Shown: one piece after another, positions 9,359-22,556 of the stretch
Layout: every line of letters starts with the position of its first letter
How positions within the stretch are numbered: position 1 is the stretch's first letter
NCBI GenBank assembly: GCA_900074745.1
Contig: LT598469.1
Location: forward strand, 248,001-312,000
Direction of reading: 5' to 3'
DNA from: Lachancea mirantina
Taxonomy: Eukaryota; Ascomycota; Saccharomycetes; Saccharomycetales; Saccharomycetaceae
DNA: 64,000 nt
The notes under the pieces: model-generated
Databases searched by the model: none
What the model was told of the DNA's origin: nothing
The model's input: only the letters and a program-made list of their open reading frames with translations
Made by a program: the position numbers and the translations under genes

Positions 9359-10426
9359 CTAAATTTCCTTTCTATGTAGCTCTGCGATCCCAAACGCCAG
9401 GTTCAGCAATTGTAAGTGCTCGTTTGTACCGTTTGTTAATTTTGAATCCGTATCAAAAAGATTCCACGCAGCTTGGTTCTTGAAAGCTGTTGAGAGTTCT
9501 TTATGACTGATGTAATATTCGTGTAACTGGTTAACCACAGCTGCTCCACTCCATCCACTTCTCATCAACCCATTTATGTACTCCGAAATGCGGCTTAAGT
9601 CTGCCCCAGATATAATCGATACCAAATTTTCCATCAAATCTTCTGGTATGGTTCCTGCTAACTCATCGACGGTAAGAGCCGTTATCTCGGGGGTTTCCAA
9701 ATGTTTGACAATTTTGGAAGACGATTGTAGCAACATGATGGCTCTTCTAAGGTCACCTTGCGAAAGATCCAGTATTTTCTCCAACACGCCTTTTTCGTAA
9801 ATCAAATTTTCCTGCGTGGCAACCTGAGTGACACGAGCCAATGCGTTGTTCGAATCCAAAGCTTTGAATCTAAACTTTGAGCATCTCGAAGCTAACGGGT
9901 CAATGATTCTGGTCACATAATTACAAATAAGGCAGAATCTGGTAACGTTAGAATAATTTTCCATGGTTCGACGAAGTGCACTCTGGGCATCCGCGGTCAT
10001 GGAATCTGCCTCATCTAGGATAATGACTTTATAAGGCGGACAAGGATACTGTTCAAGATCCTTTTTCGAAGGCTTAGACACTGTCAAACGTGCAAAATTC
10101 TTGACCTTCTCTCTCACAATGGCAATACCACGTTCATCGGATGCATTTAGCTCCAAGACTCTTGTCTTGGCGAGTTCTGGCCCGTAAAGCTCTTTGGTTA
10201 GGGCGAGAATTGTTGATGTCTTACCTGTACCCGGTGGACCATAAAAAAGCATATGCGGAAGATTTGCAGACTGTAATGTCTTCTTCAAAACAGTAATTGT
10301 ATGATCTTGAGCCGCAACATCTTCTAGCTTCCTAGGACGATATTTTTCGACCCAAGGCTTGGACTCCGCACTACCAGTTGACGAATTGAGTTTGGCCCTC
10401 TTGGCAAATGGACCTTCTGAGCTCAT
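9359..10426 (-). CDS. RFC2: Replication factor C subunit 2
   Basis: This 355-residue AAA+ ATPase is a small subunit of the clamp loader that opens PCNA and loads it at primer ends; it also serves in the Rad24 checkpoint loader. Walker A GPPGTGKT is at 63-70, Walker B DEAD at 138-141, and the arginine-finger motif SRC at 180-182. Family boxes WVEKYRP and ELNASDERGI are present. The C-terminal segment SGWSGAAVVNQLHEYY is specific to Rfc2 rather than Rfc3, Rfc4 or Rfc5. Length agrees with S. cerevisiae Rfc2 (353). I use the ATG at 10426; the frame runs five codons further without an ATG. The neighbour YAE1 fits YJR067C beside YJR068W. Confidence 0.95.
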   Translation of the reverse strand: MSSEGPFAKRAKLNSSTGSAESKPWVEKYRPRKLEDVAAQDHTITVLKKTLQSANLPHMLFYGPPGTGKTSTILALTKELYGPELAKTRVLELNASDERGIAIVREKVKNFARLTVSKPSKKDLEQYPCPPYKVIILDEADSMTADAQSALRRTMENYSNVTRFCLICNYVTRIIDPLASRCSKFRFKALDSNNALARVTQVATQENLIYEKGVLEKILDLSQGDLRRAIMLLQSSSKIVKHLETPEITALTVDELAGTIPEDLMENLVSIISGADLSRISEYINGLMRSGWSGAAVVNQLHEYYISHKELSTAFKNQAAWNLFDTDSKLTNGTNEHLQLLNLAFGIAELHRKEI

Positions 10427-11525
10427 ATACGATTCACACAAAGAAATGGCGCCTTCTAATGCTTGTCAAGTGTGATTCAATACATTCAGAATCTCATGAG
10501 ATGGTTAGTTGATCTTTAATCCAAGAAAATCACGTGGCAACTTTGATAATTCATGCATTTAGACAGAGAACGACCGTAATGATCCGATGCGGGTGAGTGA
10601 AAGGGAATAAAAGAAACCCTTTTGTTGGTTTGCATATTATAGAAATACATGGCTGTGATATGGTCCAATAGTGACCATTTTGCGTAAAAAAGACTATTTT
10701 CTTTAATTACTGGATAATGTGAAATCTAAATAAAAGAAACCTGTCGTGGTGTATACCAGCATGTTATGCAAGCAGATCTGCGTGATATAGCGGAGATTCG
10801 AATCCTCTCAATCTGTCGAAATATTGCTTGGCCTGGTTTAACGTGCTTGCTGAGCATCAAAACGATTGTAACATAATTGTACTCTTATTGCAAAATTTTG
10901 GGCAGGTCGGACCACGTTACTTGCAATTCCGTACAAATTGGACAGCAGAGGATCTGGCAATGGAGCCGCTGGACTTTTGGAAAATATGAGGCTCAAAGTA
11001 TAAAAGTTTTATTTGTCACGTGATTGTTACGACAGAATAATACAAAATGATCTTGTGCCATCGTAGGTCAGTGTAGTGATCAGCATGCATAGCAGCGAAG
11101 CAAAGCCACTGACGTTGACCCGCTTCGTGGAAACATGGTTTTCTAAATGCGTCAGTCTACGTGTAGCTTCCTTTCAATCAAATTAGATATTGAGTACTAA
11201 TTTTTTTCCGTAATTACCTTGACGAATTCAATCCTTTGAAAATCGTTGTATCCCCTTGTAGTACACTTTACTTTTATCGCCTGTTAATTTCTGGTGAAGA
11301 ACAGACTGAAGACTTCGCCTCATGCTTGAATTATACATATAAGTCCTTGTTTTGATGATATTGTAGTTGAATGACTATCACTGAGATTACTGGAGCTCGC
11401 AGCTTCCTCATGGCTCAACCTGTCCGAGCTTTTCTGCTGGCATTCTGTCATTTAATGACGTGATGTGACCTAACCCTTAATGTAGCTTTACGATATCTCC
11501 TATCGTAAGTTTTCCCTGACAAATA
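10427..11525. other. Gene-poor spacer upstream of RFC2
   Basis: I see no credible ORF, tRNA or element here. Two RTCACRTG boxes occur, ATCACGTG at 10529-10536 (about 100 bp before the RFC2 start) and GTCACGTG at 11015-11022. A lone tRNA B-box-like string near 10796 has no matching A box or folding arms. Confidence 0.5.
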
Positions 11526-11959
11526 TGTTGAGGTTTATCATTGTCGGTGGTTGATAGATTTCTGAACTGTTCATTTAATTCGTTCATAATTGATCTAAAT
11601 AACAAAGCTGATAAGGAATTGAGTACTTGTATCTCTCAGTGGCTATCTTACGACCATGAACACTACGATTCTGGTCATATCAGCTCCTTTTATACAATTC
11701 TTGTAATATTGTTCCCAATTTGGAATCCGTTACTTTCTTCAAACTAGACGGTGAATTCTCACCATACGTGATTCATCATACCACATATGACCTGATCACG
11801 ATGTTCTGATGATTCTAGAACTGTCAATGGACCTGTTTTAGCTTCTAGCTCTTTCGCGGAATGCCTACCGTCTGTCCAGTCCTCTAATTTTATTCTGTCA
11901 TATCGATCACGTGATAGTGCAATCGAACGATATCATCTTCTTGCCAGCTCCTTCCAACA
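11526..11959 (-). mobile_element. Solo LTR, Ty1/copia type
   Basis: On the reverse strand the 434-bp element starts TGTTGGAAGG and ends CCTCAACA, like Ty1-class LTRs, and contains a TATAAAAGG promoter box. It aligns along its full length with the copy at 25165-25599, with roughly nine in ten bases identical by eye, so both are moderately old. No internal coding region adjoins it, so it is a solo LTR. The flanking 5-mers do not match, which may reflect mutation or recombination between elements. It carries ATCACGTG at 11906-11913. Confidence 0.85.
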
Positions 11960-12860
11960 GTTACTGAGTACTAAATTGCCACGTATTGCAATGCTTTACT
12001 TTAAAAGAGCCCTTTCCAATTAAAGAACGGCTAAGGGCCACGTCCCCGAGAGTTTTTATGTATAATTCAGAGGAAGACAGCCTTTTAGAAAGCAACGAAG
12101 ATCATTTCTGAGCATTCATACGTGTTAAAATGTTGGTCAACACTTGTCTTCACTTCCACGGTGTTTTGTTACAACCTTTGAAGAATCTGTCATCCTCATC
12201 ACGTGGTCCGGATTCTTTAGTGATCGTGTGATTGTGTATAGTCAGACATCCTAAAAACCAAGCACGGGGTTTATGCTTGAAAGTTCGCTATTCACAGTCG
12301 GTTTTTCAACTTCAATATAGTTCATTTTTGTTCGCCTGGTACTAAGGTACTCGTGTTTTCCTGCTTGAAGTGAACAATTAACTTCTCTGGTAAAACCAAA
12401 ATTGATATGAATCAAAAAGGAAACCATGTGGAGCGTTTTAGACAAAAAAAAGAAACTGATTCACGCCATAGAGTGGATTTAAATCTCACTAAGAAACGTA
12501 CAGGACTATGAGAAGATTATAGTAATAAAAGTCACGGGACTAAAGGAATCACGTGGTCATATTTATAAACTCAATCATTCATTGAGAACCCTGTCCGAGT
12601 TTGTATTCAGCAGCATTTTGAATTGTTCTGCTATTTCCAAAGAGAGCATAGACGCGAGCTTTACGCTGTAAGCGTCTTCAGTTTAATTTGCTCATCGATA
12701 ACATCACTTGTAACGACACTATCGTAATATCCATCACAGATGACCTCTGGAGGAAGCTTCCCAAATGTACTCATATATCAAGTAGCTTGATGATTCATAG
12801 CTGTCAACCATTATCACATCAATACTCTACTCTGGAAACTGTCGCTTACATTCTTGAACC
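11960..12860. other. Spacer upstream of YAE1
   Basis: No convincing gene is visible; the longest frame (64 codons on the reverse strand near 12,300) resembles nothing I know. ATCACGTG occurs at 12198-12205 and 12548-12555, the second about 310 bp before YAE1. Confidence 0.5.
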
Positions 12861-13301
12861 ATGACCTCCGTCAATGACATCTGGACCGATGACTTTTACG
12901 ATGACACCTCATCGCATGCCCAGAACGAATCTCCGGAAGTTAAAAAGCTTAGATATAGCCATTCCAAGCGTGGCTATTTGGACGGAATCACATCTTCTAA
13001 AGAGGAAAACCTTCAAACTGGGTTCAACGCCTCTTTTCCTGAAGGTTCTACACTGGGAATAAAAGTTGGATATATAATTGGAACTCTTCACATGCTTTCG
13101 GTTCTATATGGTGAAGACGACAAATCTCTGCTTCAGAAGAATGAGCAGGCCAAAAGGGAACTTGGCATATCCAAGATTCTGAGCAAGAGTGAATTTACTG
13201 AAAATTGCGAGTTGATAGCGTCAGATTCTGGCGAGCACAGGATAATAGACAAATGGTTACACACGGTTGACGAGTTGAAGAAGAGATACTTTACAAATTA
13301 A
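12861..13301 (+). CDS. YAE1: Yae1, adaptor for ABCE1 (Rli1) Fe-S cluster assembly
   Basis: Yae1 forms a complex with Lto1 that brings the cytosolic iron-sulfur targeting machinery to Rli1, the ribosome-recycling ABC protein. The 146-residue protein shows the family pattern of glycines spaced by three residues: HSKRGYLDGITSSKEENLQ, then GFNASFPEG, LGIKVGYIIG. This is the deca-GX3 domain, at about residues 35-80. S. cerevisiae Yae1 has 141 residues with the same HSKRGYLDGIVSSKEEKLQ block. The first ATG (12861) gives a family-like acidic start. It converges on TOR with a 30-bp gap, as YJR067C does with YJR066W. Confidence 0.93.
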   Translation: MTSVNDIWTDDFYDDTSSHAQNESPEVKKLRYSHSKRGYLDGITSSKEENLQTGFNASFPEGSTLGIKVGYIIGTLHMLSVLYGEDDKSLLQKNEQAKRELGISKILSKSEFTENCELIASDSGEHRIIDKWLHTVDELKKRYFTN

Positions 13302-13331
13302 CGCCCAGTAAAACTTGCGTGCTGAATGCCC

Positions 13332-16300
13332 TCACCAAAAGGAGCACCAACCGATATAATGTTGACAGAGGTTTTCCACCGACGTTGCCTGTTGAATCAG
13401 TTTTTCGACTTGATCCGGAACATTGAGCTCACGGGATCTAGGGAAATCGTTACCTGTTAGTTTGTCTGTGATTCTTCTCAATACGAGAGTGGCTCTTGCG
13501 TTTCGAACTTCTGCCTTTTGTTTCAGAGCAAGTTTGGCTGCTTCCTCTACGGAAATCGCACCTCTTCTGAGCAATTCGCCGGGACTCGTTAAAGGAAGTT
13601 CTATTCCTGTTTGCTCTGCAATGGCTTGAGTAGGCAGATCGAACCCCCAATTGATTAATGGATCGTATGCGAAGGCTTCCAATATTGCCATCAAAGACTC
13701 TTTGTTGTCTCTTAAAACACGCATCACGTTTTCACAAGTAATGCGGAAACTACCTTCAATTCCGCTGACCTCCATAGCATAAGTAAGCATCCTTGTGAGG
13801 CGGAAAGGAACCTTTTCGGGATATTTTTCTCTCAAGATTGCAGCCTCAAAACAATCACCAAAATCAATGTGAACAACTTTCCCAGTGATACGATCGAGCA
13901 TGAGATTGCTTGGATGACGATCTCCGAGACCTAAGATGTAACCAACCATAGACATGACTGCAAGCGATCTGTTGTACGTCGTACGCCGCTCAAGCCAAGA
14001 TTCTGAAGATCTACTTTTCAACCACAACACCTTGTACAAATCTTCTCCCTTGGTGTTGTCGAGGGCATATGTGAAAACTTCTACTTTCTGCAGAAGTGTA
14101 AGTGTGTCGTAGTCGGGGGCCATCTGCAGCATAATCCTGTGCTCTATATTAAGTGGTATTTTTCTAGCTTCGCGGTGTTCACGAATGAGAACATGGAACG
14201 TATCACTGTTGTAAACCCATCCGAGAAGCCCAGATTTTGGAGATAGGGGAATTGTTGCGTACCGTTGAATGTCGAGATGCCTCCGAAAACACTCAGGATC
14301 ATTTTGCAACAGCGTATTGACAAGACCAAATAATTGCATGACTAGATTATCCTGTCGAATATCTTCATGCCCTTTCAAAAGATATTGGTAATCTTTGCCA
14401 TCACACCCTTTCACCGACAGCTTTCTTGGCCTTTGCTTGGAAGATATAATGTAAAAAATAGGCTCGAAGTATGATATTTTGACGACTTCCTTGCCCGGTT
14501 GGTACGTGCCAGGGACAGCCAAAGAAAGATCGTGTGCTGCCATAAGTTTTGGCGACACATGTTGCAACTCTAAAGTCTGAAGTTGGGGCAACTGTCTCGT
14601 TATGCGACGGAATACGTTATAGTAAATGTCCCATGCTTGATTTAGATTTGTAATATCCTTGCTTCTTTTGTAGTTCATTACCCATTCATACGCATCATTC
14701 AAATCTCGTCCGTATGAGTTTTGGAAAGACAGTTCTCTGAGAGTTTCGGGACCTCTCTTCAACATTTCATGGAGGGGTTCGAGAGTCGAGAACATTTTCT
14801 CAGTATTGTGTTCGCCGAAAAACTGACGACTGGCATCTTCAAGACCCTCGTACCAAAGCTCATGCCATAAGACTGCAACTCTGATAAGCTCATGACTGAC
14901 CAGCTCAGCCTGATCGACAAGGACTGAGCTATGAATTCTCATTTTCTCAATGATCGACAAGGCCGCTTTTTGTCTTGATACGGATTCAGACTTGATGGCA
15001 ACGGTAAGGGGATACACCAAAGCCTGAGGGTGGGCTCTGCCTAAATCTGAGAGGAGCGACAGTAAAGATTTACTCACTGTCTGGTTGGGTTGATGAATAC
15101 GCGTGATCAGTTGTGGAACTACTTCAAGCCAGTTGTCAATTTTGATCCAATTGAAACCCTCGTGCATTGCCTGCGCTGCTTCTGGAATACCACCAAAAGT
15201 GAACCACAATGTGAGAAGTCTCAAAGTGTCTTGCAGAGAATTAGAGCCCGATAATGATATTGAGTGAAAGAACCCTTTGATGGCTGGAACGACATGGCGC
15301 TGGATAAGTTCTGCAGGATAATGCACGCTTGCCGCTTGAGCCGAATCGACCCCCATAACAATTGGATCGTGGGAACTTGAGTTGTCATGCTTCCCCTCGT
15401 CATTTTCGGCAATTTCTTCAATTCTGTCGTGCCCGTTGCTCATATCCGAAGTGTTATTCTTTGCCCTAGCAGTTGCCAAAGAAATGACATCAAAGTTTGC
15501 CAACGCCCAATTGTGCCAGGCCTTGTACCATGTATTGTCAAAATGGGTCGCAAGCAAGTAAGAGCCCAAAACTGTATCCGGATTTTCCTTCCTCCAATTG
15601 GGTTGTAGTTGAACACGCCATTCACCCTGTTTCAAAAAGCATCGAGCTAACAACTTGGTGTAGTCGTCGATGTGGTGCGCGGAATAAGGTCCCGTTTGAG
15701 AAACGTTTTGAGCGATCATGTTGCTTGGATCGAGGCCTAAATCATGAGCGACTCTGGAGGTGAAGCTAATCAGATGCCGCAACGCATCCCTCTGGGATCC
15801 AGTTGCCCACATATACTTCAACTGAGCGTAAACGACTGGAGGAGGAGCTCTGGCCGTGTTCGGATAATCCGGATCTCCACCTTCTTCGAGGAGCGAGTTT
15901 AGCGCTTTCTGCGCCAATCCCATCCTACCAGATTTCCGGCACAGATTAGCAAACTTGATCCAGATTTGCATGTCTTGTTTTGGCTTTACCACTAAAGACC
16001 TCACTCGCAGAATCCTTTGCCATACATCAACATTCTTTTGGCACCCTAATAATCTCTTGTGCCATGTCTTTCTTATCATTGCCTTCTTTTCTGAAGCCTG
16101 CGGTAGTTTCTTGTACTGCACAACTTCCTCAAGCTCAGAAATCATTTGCGACCGAACAACGACACTATATGCTCGGTTATAACTTTCATTTATTAAAGCC
16201 GAAATTTCGGTTACCAGCAAGTCTCTGGCTTCAAAGATATGCCTTTCCGCTTTTTCAAAGTTATTCCTATGCAAGCACAATATCGCATCGAAGAACGCCT

Positions 16301-19300
16301 TGTCCGGCGACTGCTCTTTCATCACATCAATATATTGCTCAATTCTCTCCCACTGTCCCAAACCCCAAGCTGCACCAGCAGCTAATGGTGCTATCGCGCG
16401 CTTAATGTCAATTTTAGCGGATGCCCACCTTTGCGCCGCAAGCTCCGAAAGTTGATCCCATTCCCCAAGCGCATGTAAAGATCTCATCTTACCCATCGTA
16501 ACCTCAATCGTATTTTCACCAGCTTCTTCCCGTCTATTATATGCACTTAGAGCGTCTTCCCACCTTTGCAGCTTCTCATACCACGTTTCCTTTAGTTGAA
16601 GATCGTGATGCTGCTGTGCGTGCTTCAATATACCTATTGCCGCATCGGTTTGATGCAGTTGATTGTTAATGCTGATGAGAGATTCAATTGTAGACGCACT
16701 TGGTTCTTGAATGAAAGCAAGCTCCTTGTAATGCAAGGACTTTGCATACGCGTGGCATCTTTGCGCATATTCGCCAAGAGTAGGTATGGGTATTGGTAAA
16801 GGCTTGTCATCATGCTCCATGAACTCAACGAGATTGAGAAGCGTTTGATGGATCTCGGGAGGATTGTTGGGCGAGGATAGCGCCAGACATAATGACTGTA
16901 CAAAATCCTCTTGATACTGCGTATACAGCTCTGTCCAGCAACTAGCAAAGGAGGCATTGAAAAGCTCCCTAGCCAAAGGGTAATAGATCCCCGCTAAACC
17001 GGAACAAGCTCGCAAGGCGTGAGAAGGTGATTCTTTAAGGAGCTGAATGGACAAACGACGTATCCATTCCTGCCAGTCTTCTCTCGTTCTTTGTTGACTG
17101 CAATCCCAAGCATTCTTTAGGACTAGCTGGTTGACCGGTAACTTTTTAGATGGGAGATCTCCATCGTCAGCAACTTTTGTTGGTGCCTCATAATCTCTGT
17201 CGACTACAACATTTGTAGGCAGGGGCTCCCTGCTCAGTAACTTACTGACTAACTGATCGTAAACCGAGTGTTGGATATGGTTTCTTACTAGCGTCTTGTT
17301 AACAACAGGGACGAAAACCGTGAAGTCAGTTCCCAGCTGGAGAAGCAATAAGCTCAACGTATTCATTGTAGCTTTTATGAGCTCAGTATTACCACTTTTC
17401 AAGACCCTGATTAGAGCTTGAACTATGCGGGATGACATTTCTGACAAATTGATACTCTTGGCGAGCCTGCCCAAAGTGACTATCGCTACTTTATTGAGAG
17501 AGCCCGGACCGTATTCTGCCATCTTGATGATAGATGGTACAATCAAATGCGCAAATTCCTCCAAATTCGAATCAAATACAATCAAGGCCTTCAATATTTT
17601 GACCGAAACAACCTTTTTGTTTGACTTGTCTTTCTCGAGCACATCCAGAAAAAGCATCAAAGTGGTGGGCATGTGATTCTTGAACTCACCTTCCAAACTC
17701 TTCGAGATTGATTCGAGAAGTGTTATGATGGTCACTTGAAGCTTGGTTATCGGGAAAAACTCCTCAATGACGTCAAAGATTTCACTAACGTAAGGTCTGA
17801 TATGTTGCTTCACAATTGTTACCAACAGGCTTAGCTGTTGGAAATAAAACTCCAGGAGAGAAGGTGGACACGAGTGCATCACATTGATGATCCCAGGTAT
17901 AATTTGCTTCAAAAAGGAAACACATCTTAATCCTAAAGTATGGAAAATGTGCATTACGGCTTGTATCACTGACGTGTGATGATTTGATAGCGAAGGATCT
18001 TTTAAAATCTTCATTAGGGTTGCAATAACAACTGTTGGATAGTACTCTTCGTTCGAAGGAGAAGTTCCTTGCATCAATAGAGCTACATCAATAGGAGGGG
18101 CATTTTGCTCAAGGGATATTTTAGTATTGGACGTTCTTTCAATTTCTCTGTGCTTGTAAGGATCTAAGGCTCCCAGTACACCGATCAGGCGTACGGTTTG
18201 GCGCCGAACATTCTGAGAGCTTTCAGATTTCAAAATATTTATCAGGACCCCGAGCAATTGTGGATAATCCAAGAGTGGTTGTATGACATATCCGGACGAA
18301 GCGGCCAGCTGGCCCAAAGTTTTGAGCGCAGCATCTCTCTTGAATGAATTTGATTGATCTTGGAATGTGTCAATAATCAGCGGCATTAATTGATCAAGAA
18401 AAGCAATCATTTCCTCACCTCCTACTTCTGAAAGCTCACCGATCGCTTTCAGTGAAGTCGACGCGACGGCAGAAGAAGTATCCTGACATTTTGGAAGTAA
18501 CACATCTAATATGGGCTCGATATAAGGTTTGCTTACATCCTTGCTCGAACTAATCAATGCTGTGATCAAAGCTGCGCTCTCTTCTTTTTTCCTTGCCATT
18601 CCGGAATAGTTGAGCTGAGTGAGCAACTGCAATAGCGTTTTTCTCAACGAAGGTACGATGTAAGCTGGATTAACGGCAGAAAGGCAGCCTATGGTTTTCA
18701 TTGCCTCCATTTGAATAGCAAACACCTCATCGTTGAGAGCCATGAATAAAAGCCGTACATTATCGGGTTGAGACAGCTGAGGATAGAAGTTTTTGTCCAA
18801 ATGCCGTAATATCTCGAAACGAATCTCAACGACGGGGTCTGTAATCGCGATCGTGAGCAGCTTACTCAGTACTTCAGACACAGTGTTGAGAGCGTGGAGG
18901 GAGGTTTGCTTGCATATCGAGTCTTTCTCGAAAAGGTCGCACGACGTCAACGCGGCAAGCTTCCTGACTTGTGGATTTTCGTGCTCGACATACGAAATGG
19001 TGATGAGCCTTACGAAGTCGGCCAAAGAATACTTGTAAGTTATGGTATGCAACATTTTCAAAGCTTGTGTGAGCATCTGGGCATCTAAAGTCTCATCGTT
19101 TGTTTCGCCGGTCTTTTGCATGAAGATTTGATCTCTATAACTGCGTGCCTTTGCGGCGTCGAGTTCTTTTAGAGGTACGGGTGACCCCGGTGATCTGAAC
19201 TTGTCGCCCGATAAAACAAAGCAGATCAAATCGAGGACTTTTTCGTTGACCACGGGTGCCAGGGCGGGTACATTTTCGGTGATTGTTATTAGTGTCTCTT

Positions 19301-20765
19301 GCATGTAATCCGATAAGGGGCAAGCGAGCATGAGTCCCAACAAATCCTGATTCAGATGCTTAGCTAAAATTGGACCAACAGCACAGGCCAATTTCGCAAT
19401 GCAGTAAAATATTTCTTTCTCGAATTCTCTCCGTACTTTGAACTTAGTCATCAGTCCATCTCTTAGATTATCTAGGATAGAATCCATGTATGGAGCAATA
19501 TTTGAGTTCTCCTGGAATGCAATATCACCGATAGATACTAGAATAGCCGCTTTGTCTGAACTGTTTGAGGGCGTCGTATGCATATTTTTCAACAGAGTCA
19601 AATAATGAATCATCGTGTAATCGAGGTACTTTTCATTAAATAATTCCGGATACGCAGCGGCCAGTAGGGGCAAGATCGAATAAATTTCCTTCCGGATAAC
19701 GCTGTATCTATGGTCCTTGTACCTCATCGTTGTGTCATATATTTCATCAAATTGCTCTTGTAAATGCGTGCCTCTTAACGTCAATAGTTGGCGATACACC
19801 AGTAAGGTCCCGTGTATAGATTCGTTGGTGTTCAATTGGAGCCCATAAGCGCAACCCTGGAGTAATCGTTGAAACCATTTTTTGGTTAGTTTGGAGTCTC
19901 TATCCTGAATAATGCTTAAACAGCTTCCTAGCATATCGGCAGCGTCCACGCGAATGGCAAGTTTTCCATCTCTCAAAGCACGCCAGATGTTGTCGAGGAT
20001 AGAATTGATGTAAGGGTACAGTAAATACGGCGAACTGTGCGCAATGGCGGTGATGATGAGTAAAGACGCGTGTTTTCGATACTCCTGCTTGGAGTTTGAA
20101 GACGAGTTCTCGGGAGAAGTAGTCAGCCACTCTATGCACGTTTTTACCTCGAATTCAACGAAATCTGATGTCAAAGTGCCTCCAGGCGACGCGAGTTTGC
20201 CCAGAGTCGCCGCGGCTGCAGCCATCACTCCGACATCGCTCGAAGGAACCAACACTCGCAGATAATTTGCGAGTCGTGACGTCTGATTCGGCAGTTCGTC
20301 CGATTGAGCATAAAAATCTATGAGAACGTCGACCGCCAAAATCCCTCCGTATTTTTCGCTCGCACTCGCTCCGTGTATGAGCTCGAAAATCTTGTTGTTG
20401 ATATCATTGCTGAACCGCTGGAACTGTTCTGTAGACAGCTCGCGTGCCATTGAGACAAGGCTGTTTTTGAGCTCGAAGGACGCGGCTCCTCGTTCTTGCG
20501 CATTACTGCTCTTGAGCTTGTTAAAGATAAGCCCAAACGCCGTGGAAGCCGCGTCAGAGTCCACCTTACTGCCAGTTCTCGATCCACCGGCCCTTCCATT
20601 TACCGAAACTGTGTCTGATGTCTCCGAATCAGCCATTGTAATGGCAGACGCCGCACTGGTTCCTGCCCCAACGGCTGCTATTGCATCCTTCCCCGAATTG
20701 CCCCCAGACCGCCCATTTGCGGCCAGTTTGTTCCTGTTCCATATATCAGGGCGTCTCTTCAACAT
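13332..20765 (-). CDS. TOR2: TOR phosphatidylinositol-kinase-related protein kinase
   Basis: The 2,477-residue protein is the catalytic subunit of TOR complexes controlling growth in response to nutrients. In order: about 1,200 residues of HEAT repeats, a FAT domain, the FRB domain near 1955-2050 ([18 protein letters not shown], with the Ser whose mutation gives rapamycin resistance), a PI3K-like kinase domain (GHEDIRQDN, then [11 protein letters not shown] and HIDFGD near 2280-2300) and the FATC tail ending HYIGWCSFW. The start [13 protein letters not shown] is the first ATG in frame. S. cerevisiae has two copies, TOR1 (YJR066W) and TOR2 (YKL203C); this locus carries neighbours of both and is the pre-duplication form. 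The symbol TOR2 is a convention, since TOR1 is equally apt. Confidence 0.97.
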   Translation of the reverse strand: MLKRRPDIWNRNKLAANGRSGGNSGKDAIAAVGAGTSAASAITMADSETSDTVSVNGRAGGSRTGSKVDSDAASTAFGLIFNKLKSSNAQERGAASFELKNSLVSMARELSTEQFQRFSNDINNKIFELIHGASASEKYGGILAVDVLIDFYAQSDELPNQTSRLANYLRVLVPSSDVGVMAAAAATLGKLASPGGTLTSDFVEFEVKTCIEWLTTSPENSSSNSKQEYRKHASLLIITAIAHSSPYLLYPYINSILDNIWRALRDGKLAIRVDAADMLGSCLSIIQDRDSKLTKKWFQRLLQGCAYGLQLNTNESIHGTLLVYRQLLTLRGTHLQEQFDEIYDTTMRYKDHRYSVIRKEIYSILPLLAAAYPELFNEKYLDYTMIHYLTLLKNMHTTPSNSSDKAAILVSIGDIAFQENSNIAPYMDSILDNLRDGLMTKFKVRREFEKEIFYCIAKLACAVGPILAKHLNQDLLGLMLACPLSDYMQETLITITENVPALAPVVNEKVLDLICFVLSGDKFRSPGSPVPLKELDAAKARSYRDQIFMQKTGETNDETLDAQMLTQALKMLHTITYKYSLADFVRLITISYVEHENPQVRKLAALTSCDLFEKDSICKQTSLHALNTVSEVLSKLLTIAITDPVVEIRFEILRHLDKNFYPQLSQPDNVRLLFMALNDEVFAIQMEAMKTIGCLSAVNPAYIVPSLRKTLLQLLTQLNYSGMARKKEESAALITALISSSKDVSKPYIEPILDVLLPKCQDTSSAVASTSLKAIGELSEVGGEEMIAFLDQLMPLIIDTFQDQSNSFKRDAALKTLGQLAASSGYVIQPLLDYPQLLGVLINILKSESSQNVRRQTVRLIGVLGALDPYKHREIERTSNTKISLEQNAPPIDVALLMQGTSPSNEEYYPTVVIATLMKILKDPSLSNHHTSVIQAVMHIFHTLGLRCVSFLKQIIPGIINVMHSCPPSLLEFYFQQLSLLVTIVKQHIRPYVSEIFDVIEEFFPITKLQVTIITLLESISKSLEGEFKNHMPTTLMLFLDVLEKDKSNKKVVSVKILKALIVFDSNLEEFAHLIVPSIIKMAEYGPGSLNKVAIVTLGRLAKSINLSEMSSRIVQALIRVLKSGNTELIKATMNTLSLLLLQLGTDFTVFVPVVNKTLVRNHIQHSVYDQLVSKLLSREPLPTNVVVDRDYEAPTKVADDGDLPSKKLPVNQLVLKNAWDCSQQRTREDWQEWIRRLSIQLLKESPSHALRACSGLAGIYYPLARELFNASFASCWTELYTQYQEDFVQSLCLALSSPNNPPEIHQTLLNLVEFMEHDDKPLPIPIPTLGEYAQRCHAYAKSLHYKELAFIQEPSASTIESLISINNQLHQTDAAIGILKHAQQHHDLQLKETWYEKLQRWEDALSAYNRREEAGENTIEVTMGKMRSLHALGEWDQLSELAAQRWASAKIDIKRAIAPLAAGAAWGLGQWERIEQYIDVMKEQSPDKAFFDAILCLHRNNFEKAERHIFEARDLLVTEISALINESYNRAYSVVVRSQMISELEEVVQYKKLPQASEKKAMIRKTWHKRLLGCQKNVDVWQRILRVRSLVVKPKQDMQIWIKFANLCRKSGRMGLAQKALNSLLEEGGDPDYPNTARAPPPVVYAQLKYMWATGSQRDALRHLISFTSRVAHDLGLDPSNMIAQNVSQTGPYSAHHIDDYTKLLARCFLKQGEWRVQLQPNWRKENPDTVLGSYLLATHFDNTWYKAWHNWALANFDVISLATARAKNNTSDMSNGHDRIEEIAENDEGKHDNSSSHDPIVMGVDSAQAASVHYPAELIQRHVVPAIKGFFHSISLSGSNSLQDTLRLLTLWFTFGGIPEAAQAMHEGFNWIKIDNWLEVVPQLITRIHQPNQTVSKSLLSLLSDLGRAHPQALVYPLTVAIKSESVSRQKAALSIIEKMRIHSSVLVDQAELVSHELIRVAVLWHELWYEGLEDASRQFFGEHNTEKMFSTLEPLHEMLKRGPETLRELSFQNSYGRDLNDAYEWVMNYKRSKDITNLNQAWDIYYNVFRRITRQLPQLQTLELQHVSPKLMAAHDLSLAVPGTYQPGKEVVKISYFEPIFYIISSKQRPRKLSVKGCDGKDYQYLLKGHEDIRQDNLVMQLFGLVNTLLQNDPECFRRHLDIQRYATIPLSPKSGLLGWVYNSDTFHVLIREHREARKIPLNIEHRIMLQMAPDYDTLTLLQKVEVFTYALDNTKGEDLYKVLWLKSRSSESWLERRTTYNRSLAVMSMVGYILGLGDRHPSNLMLDRITGKVVHIDFGDCFEAAILREKYPEKVPFRLTRMLTYAMEVSGIEGSFRITCENVMRVLRDNKESLMAILEAFAYDPLINWGFDLPTQAIAEQTGIELPLTSPGELLRRGAISVEEAAKLALKQKAEVRNARATLVLRRITDKLTGNDFPRSRELNVPDQVEKLIQQATSVENLCQHYIGWCSFW

Positions 20766-21063
20766 GAAATACCGATCGATGGATGAAGTCTCCTTCCTCT
20801 CGTGGTATAGTTCCACTTCAACCAAGTTTCCCAACTATTATCTTACCAGTTTACTGTTTAACTTTGAATCTTGTTGTATTCCTATCTTTGTATACGGAAA
20901 CTCACTTGCGACTCATTAGCGTTCGATATGATATATTGAAGTTTTCGAAGTATTGGTGGAACCCCTTTTCAATAAGAAGGTAAACCGCGATCTAACCTAC
21001 AACAGGTTGAGCAGGTAACGCACGGTAATAGACCTAACGTCCCCACGTTTTCAGGACCGGACA

Positions 21064-22422
21064 ATGTCGTACTTAAACAATCCTGCCATTGTTATGGACA
21101 ATGGTACCGGACTCACGAAGTTGGGTTTTGCCGGTAATGATTCTCCGTCGTGGATTTTCCCAACTGCCATCGCCACTGCCCAACCTTCGACAACAAAGAA
21201 AGCCAGTACGGGTCTCGGTGGAAGTCAAAGCACCTCGACTGGAGGCAATGCGTTCTTCGGAAATTCGACGTCAGCAACGTCCTTCAATGATTTGGCAGCG
21301 TCAAGTCTTTTGTCGAACAATTTGGCAGGCAAAAGAGGTACAGAAGATTTGGATTTTTACATAGGAAACGAAGCATTGGCCGCATCGCAAGGACCCTCGT
21401 ACTCTCTGAGTTATCCCATCCGTCATGGACAAGTGGAAAACTGGGATCACATGGAAAGATTTTGGGAAAATTCGATTTTCAAATATCTCAGAACTGAACC
21501 CGAAGATCACTTCTTTTTAATGACAGAACCACCGCTGAATCCACCTGAAAACAGGGAACAAGTCGCTGAGATTTTTTTCGAAAGTTTCAACTGTGCGGGG
21601 CTTTACATTGCGGTTCAAGCCGTGTTAGCATTGGCTGCGTCGTGGACGTCACCAAAAGTCACGGACAGGTCCCTCACGGGTACTGTGATCGACTCAGGAG
21701 ACGGTGTCACGCACGTCATCCCGGTTGCAGAAGGTTACGTGATTGGATCAGCGATCAAGAACATACCTATAGCAGGTAGAGACATCACGCTATTTATCCA
21801 GTCGATGTTGAGGGAGCGTGGTGAAGCAGACACTTCTTTGAGAACCGCAGAACGCATCAAACAGGAGTACTGTTACGTGTGCAAAGATATTGTTCAAGAG
21901 TTTAACAAATTCGATAGAGATCCTCAAAAATTTGCGCAATTCATAGTTGAAAACAATGAAAAAACGAGCAGAAAGGTCGTGGACGTTGGGTATGAAAGGT
22001 TTTTGGCTCCAGAAATTTTCTTCAACATGGAAATTGCCACTTCCGATTTTTTGACACCATTGCCTACGGTGGTAGATCAAACGATCCAGGCGTGTCCAAT
22101 CGACGTCCGTAAAGGGCTGTATAACAACATTGTTCTCTCTGGAGGTTCCACCATGTTCAAAGATTTCGGGCGTCGTTTGCAAAGAGACTTGAAATCTATC
22201 GTGAACAGCAGAATAGCACAGAGTGAGCTTTTGAGTGGTACCAAATCTACCGGTGTTGATGTTGAAGTGATTTCCCATAGAAGGCAGAGAAATGCGGTAT
22301 GGTTTGGAGGTTCTTTGCTTGCCCAAACACCGGAGTTCAAGAGTTACTGTCATACTAAAAAAGACTACGAAGAATACGGACCATCCATTGTCAGAAACTT
22401 CAGTCTGTTTAATATGGTTTAA
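21064..22422 (+). CDS. ARP3: Actin-related protein 3 (Arp2/3 complex)
   Basis: Arp3 is one of the two actin-like subunits of the Arp2/3 complex that nucleates branched actin in cortical patches. The 452-residue protein begins [19 protein letters not shown], with the actin-fold phosphate-1 loop [33 protein letters not shown] is the phosphate-2 loop, and [15 protein letters not shown] lies in the nucleotide cleft. A Ser/Thr/Gly-rich insert near residues 38-90 separates early blocks, as in yeast Arp3 (449 residues). It is divergent from TOR and convergent with CCT5, as for YJR066W-YJR065C-YJR064W. Confidence 0.96.
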   Translation: MSYLNNPAIVMDNGTGLTKLGFAGNDSPSWIFPTAIATAQPSTTKKASTGLGGSQSTSTGGNAFFGNSTSATSFNDLAASSLLSNNLAGKRGTEDLDFYIGNEALAASQGPSYSLSYPIRHGQVENWDHMERFWENSIFKYLRTEPEDHFFLMTEPPLNPPENREQVAEIFFESFNCAGLYIAVQAVLALAASWTSPKVTDRSLTGTVIDSGDGVTHVIPVAEGYVIGSAIKNIPIAGRDITLFIQSMLRERGEADTSLRTAERIKQEYCYVCKDIVQEFNKFDRDPQKFAQFIVENNEKTSRKVVDVGYERFLAPEIFFNMEIATSDFLTPLPTVVDQTIQACPIDVRKGLYNNIVLSGGSTMFKDFGRRLQRDLKSIVNSRIAQSELLSGTKSTGVDVEVISHRRQRNAVWFGGSLLAQTPEFKSYCHTKKDYEEYGPSIVRNFSLFNMV

Positions 22423-22556
22423 GAGTAACAAAACGATAGCAAAAATAAATAGACGCGTAACGTATTCACATGAGAAATCGTTTATCATCAAGATAGAACA
22501 CTTGCATTAGTTTTTGGCTTTTTTTACATGATATGGAATGCTTGTATGTGATGAAT

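Noticed and set aside
10780-10810. B-box-like string GATTCGAATCC
   Set aside because: No A box at the right distance and no acceptor or anticodon stems, so not a tRNA gene.
11526-11959. Intact LTR element at this site
   Set aside because: Only one LTR is present with no internal coding region beside it.
15980-16405. 141-codon ORF antisense to TOR
   Set aside because: Shadow of the TOR coding frame with no recognisable protein.
13332-20834. TOR start at 20834
   Set aside because: That codon is TTG; the first ATG at 20765 gives the family length.
22077-22491. Reverse ORFs across the end of ARP3
   Set aside because: Antisense shadows of the ARP3 frame.
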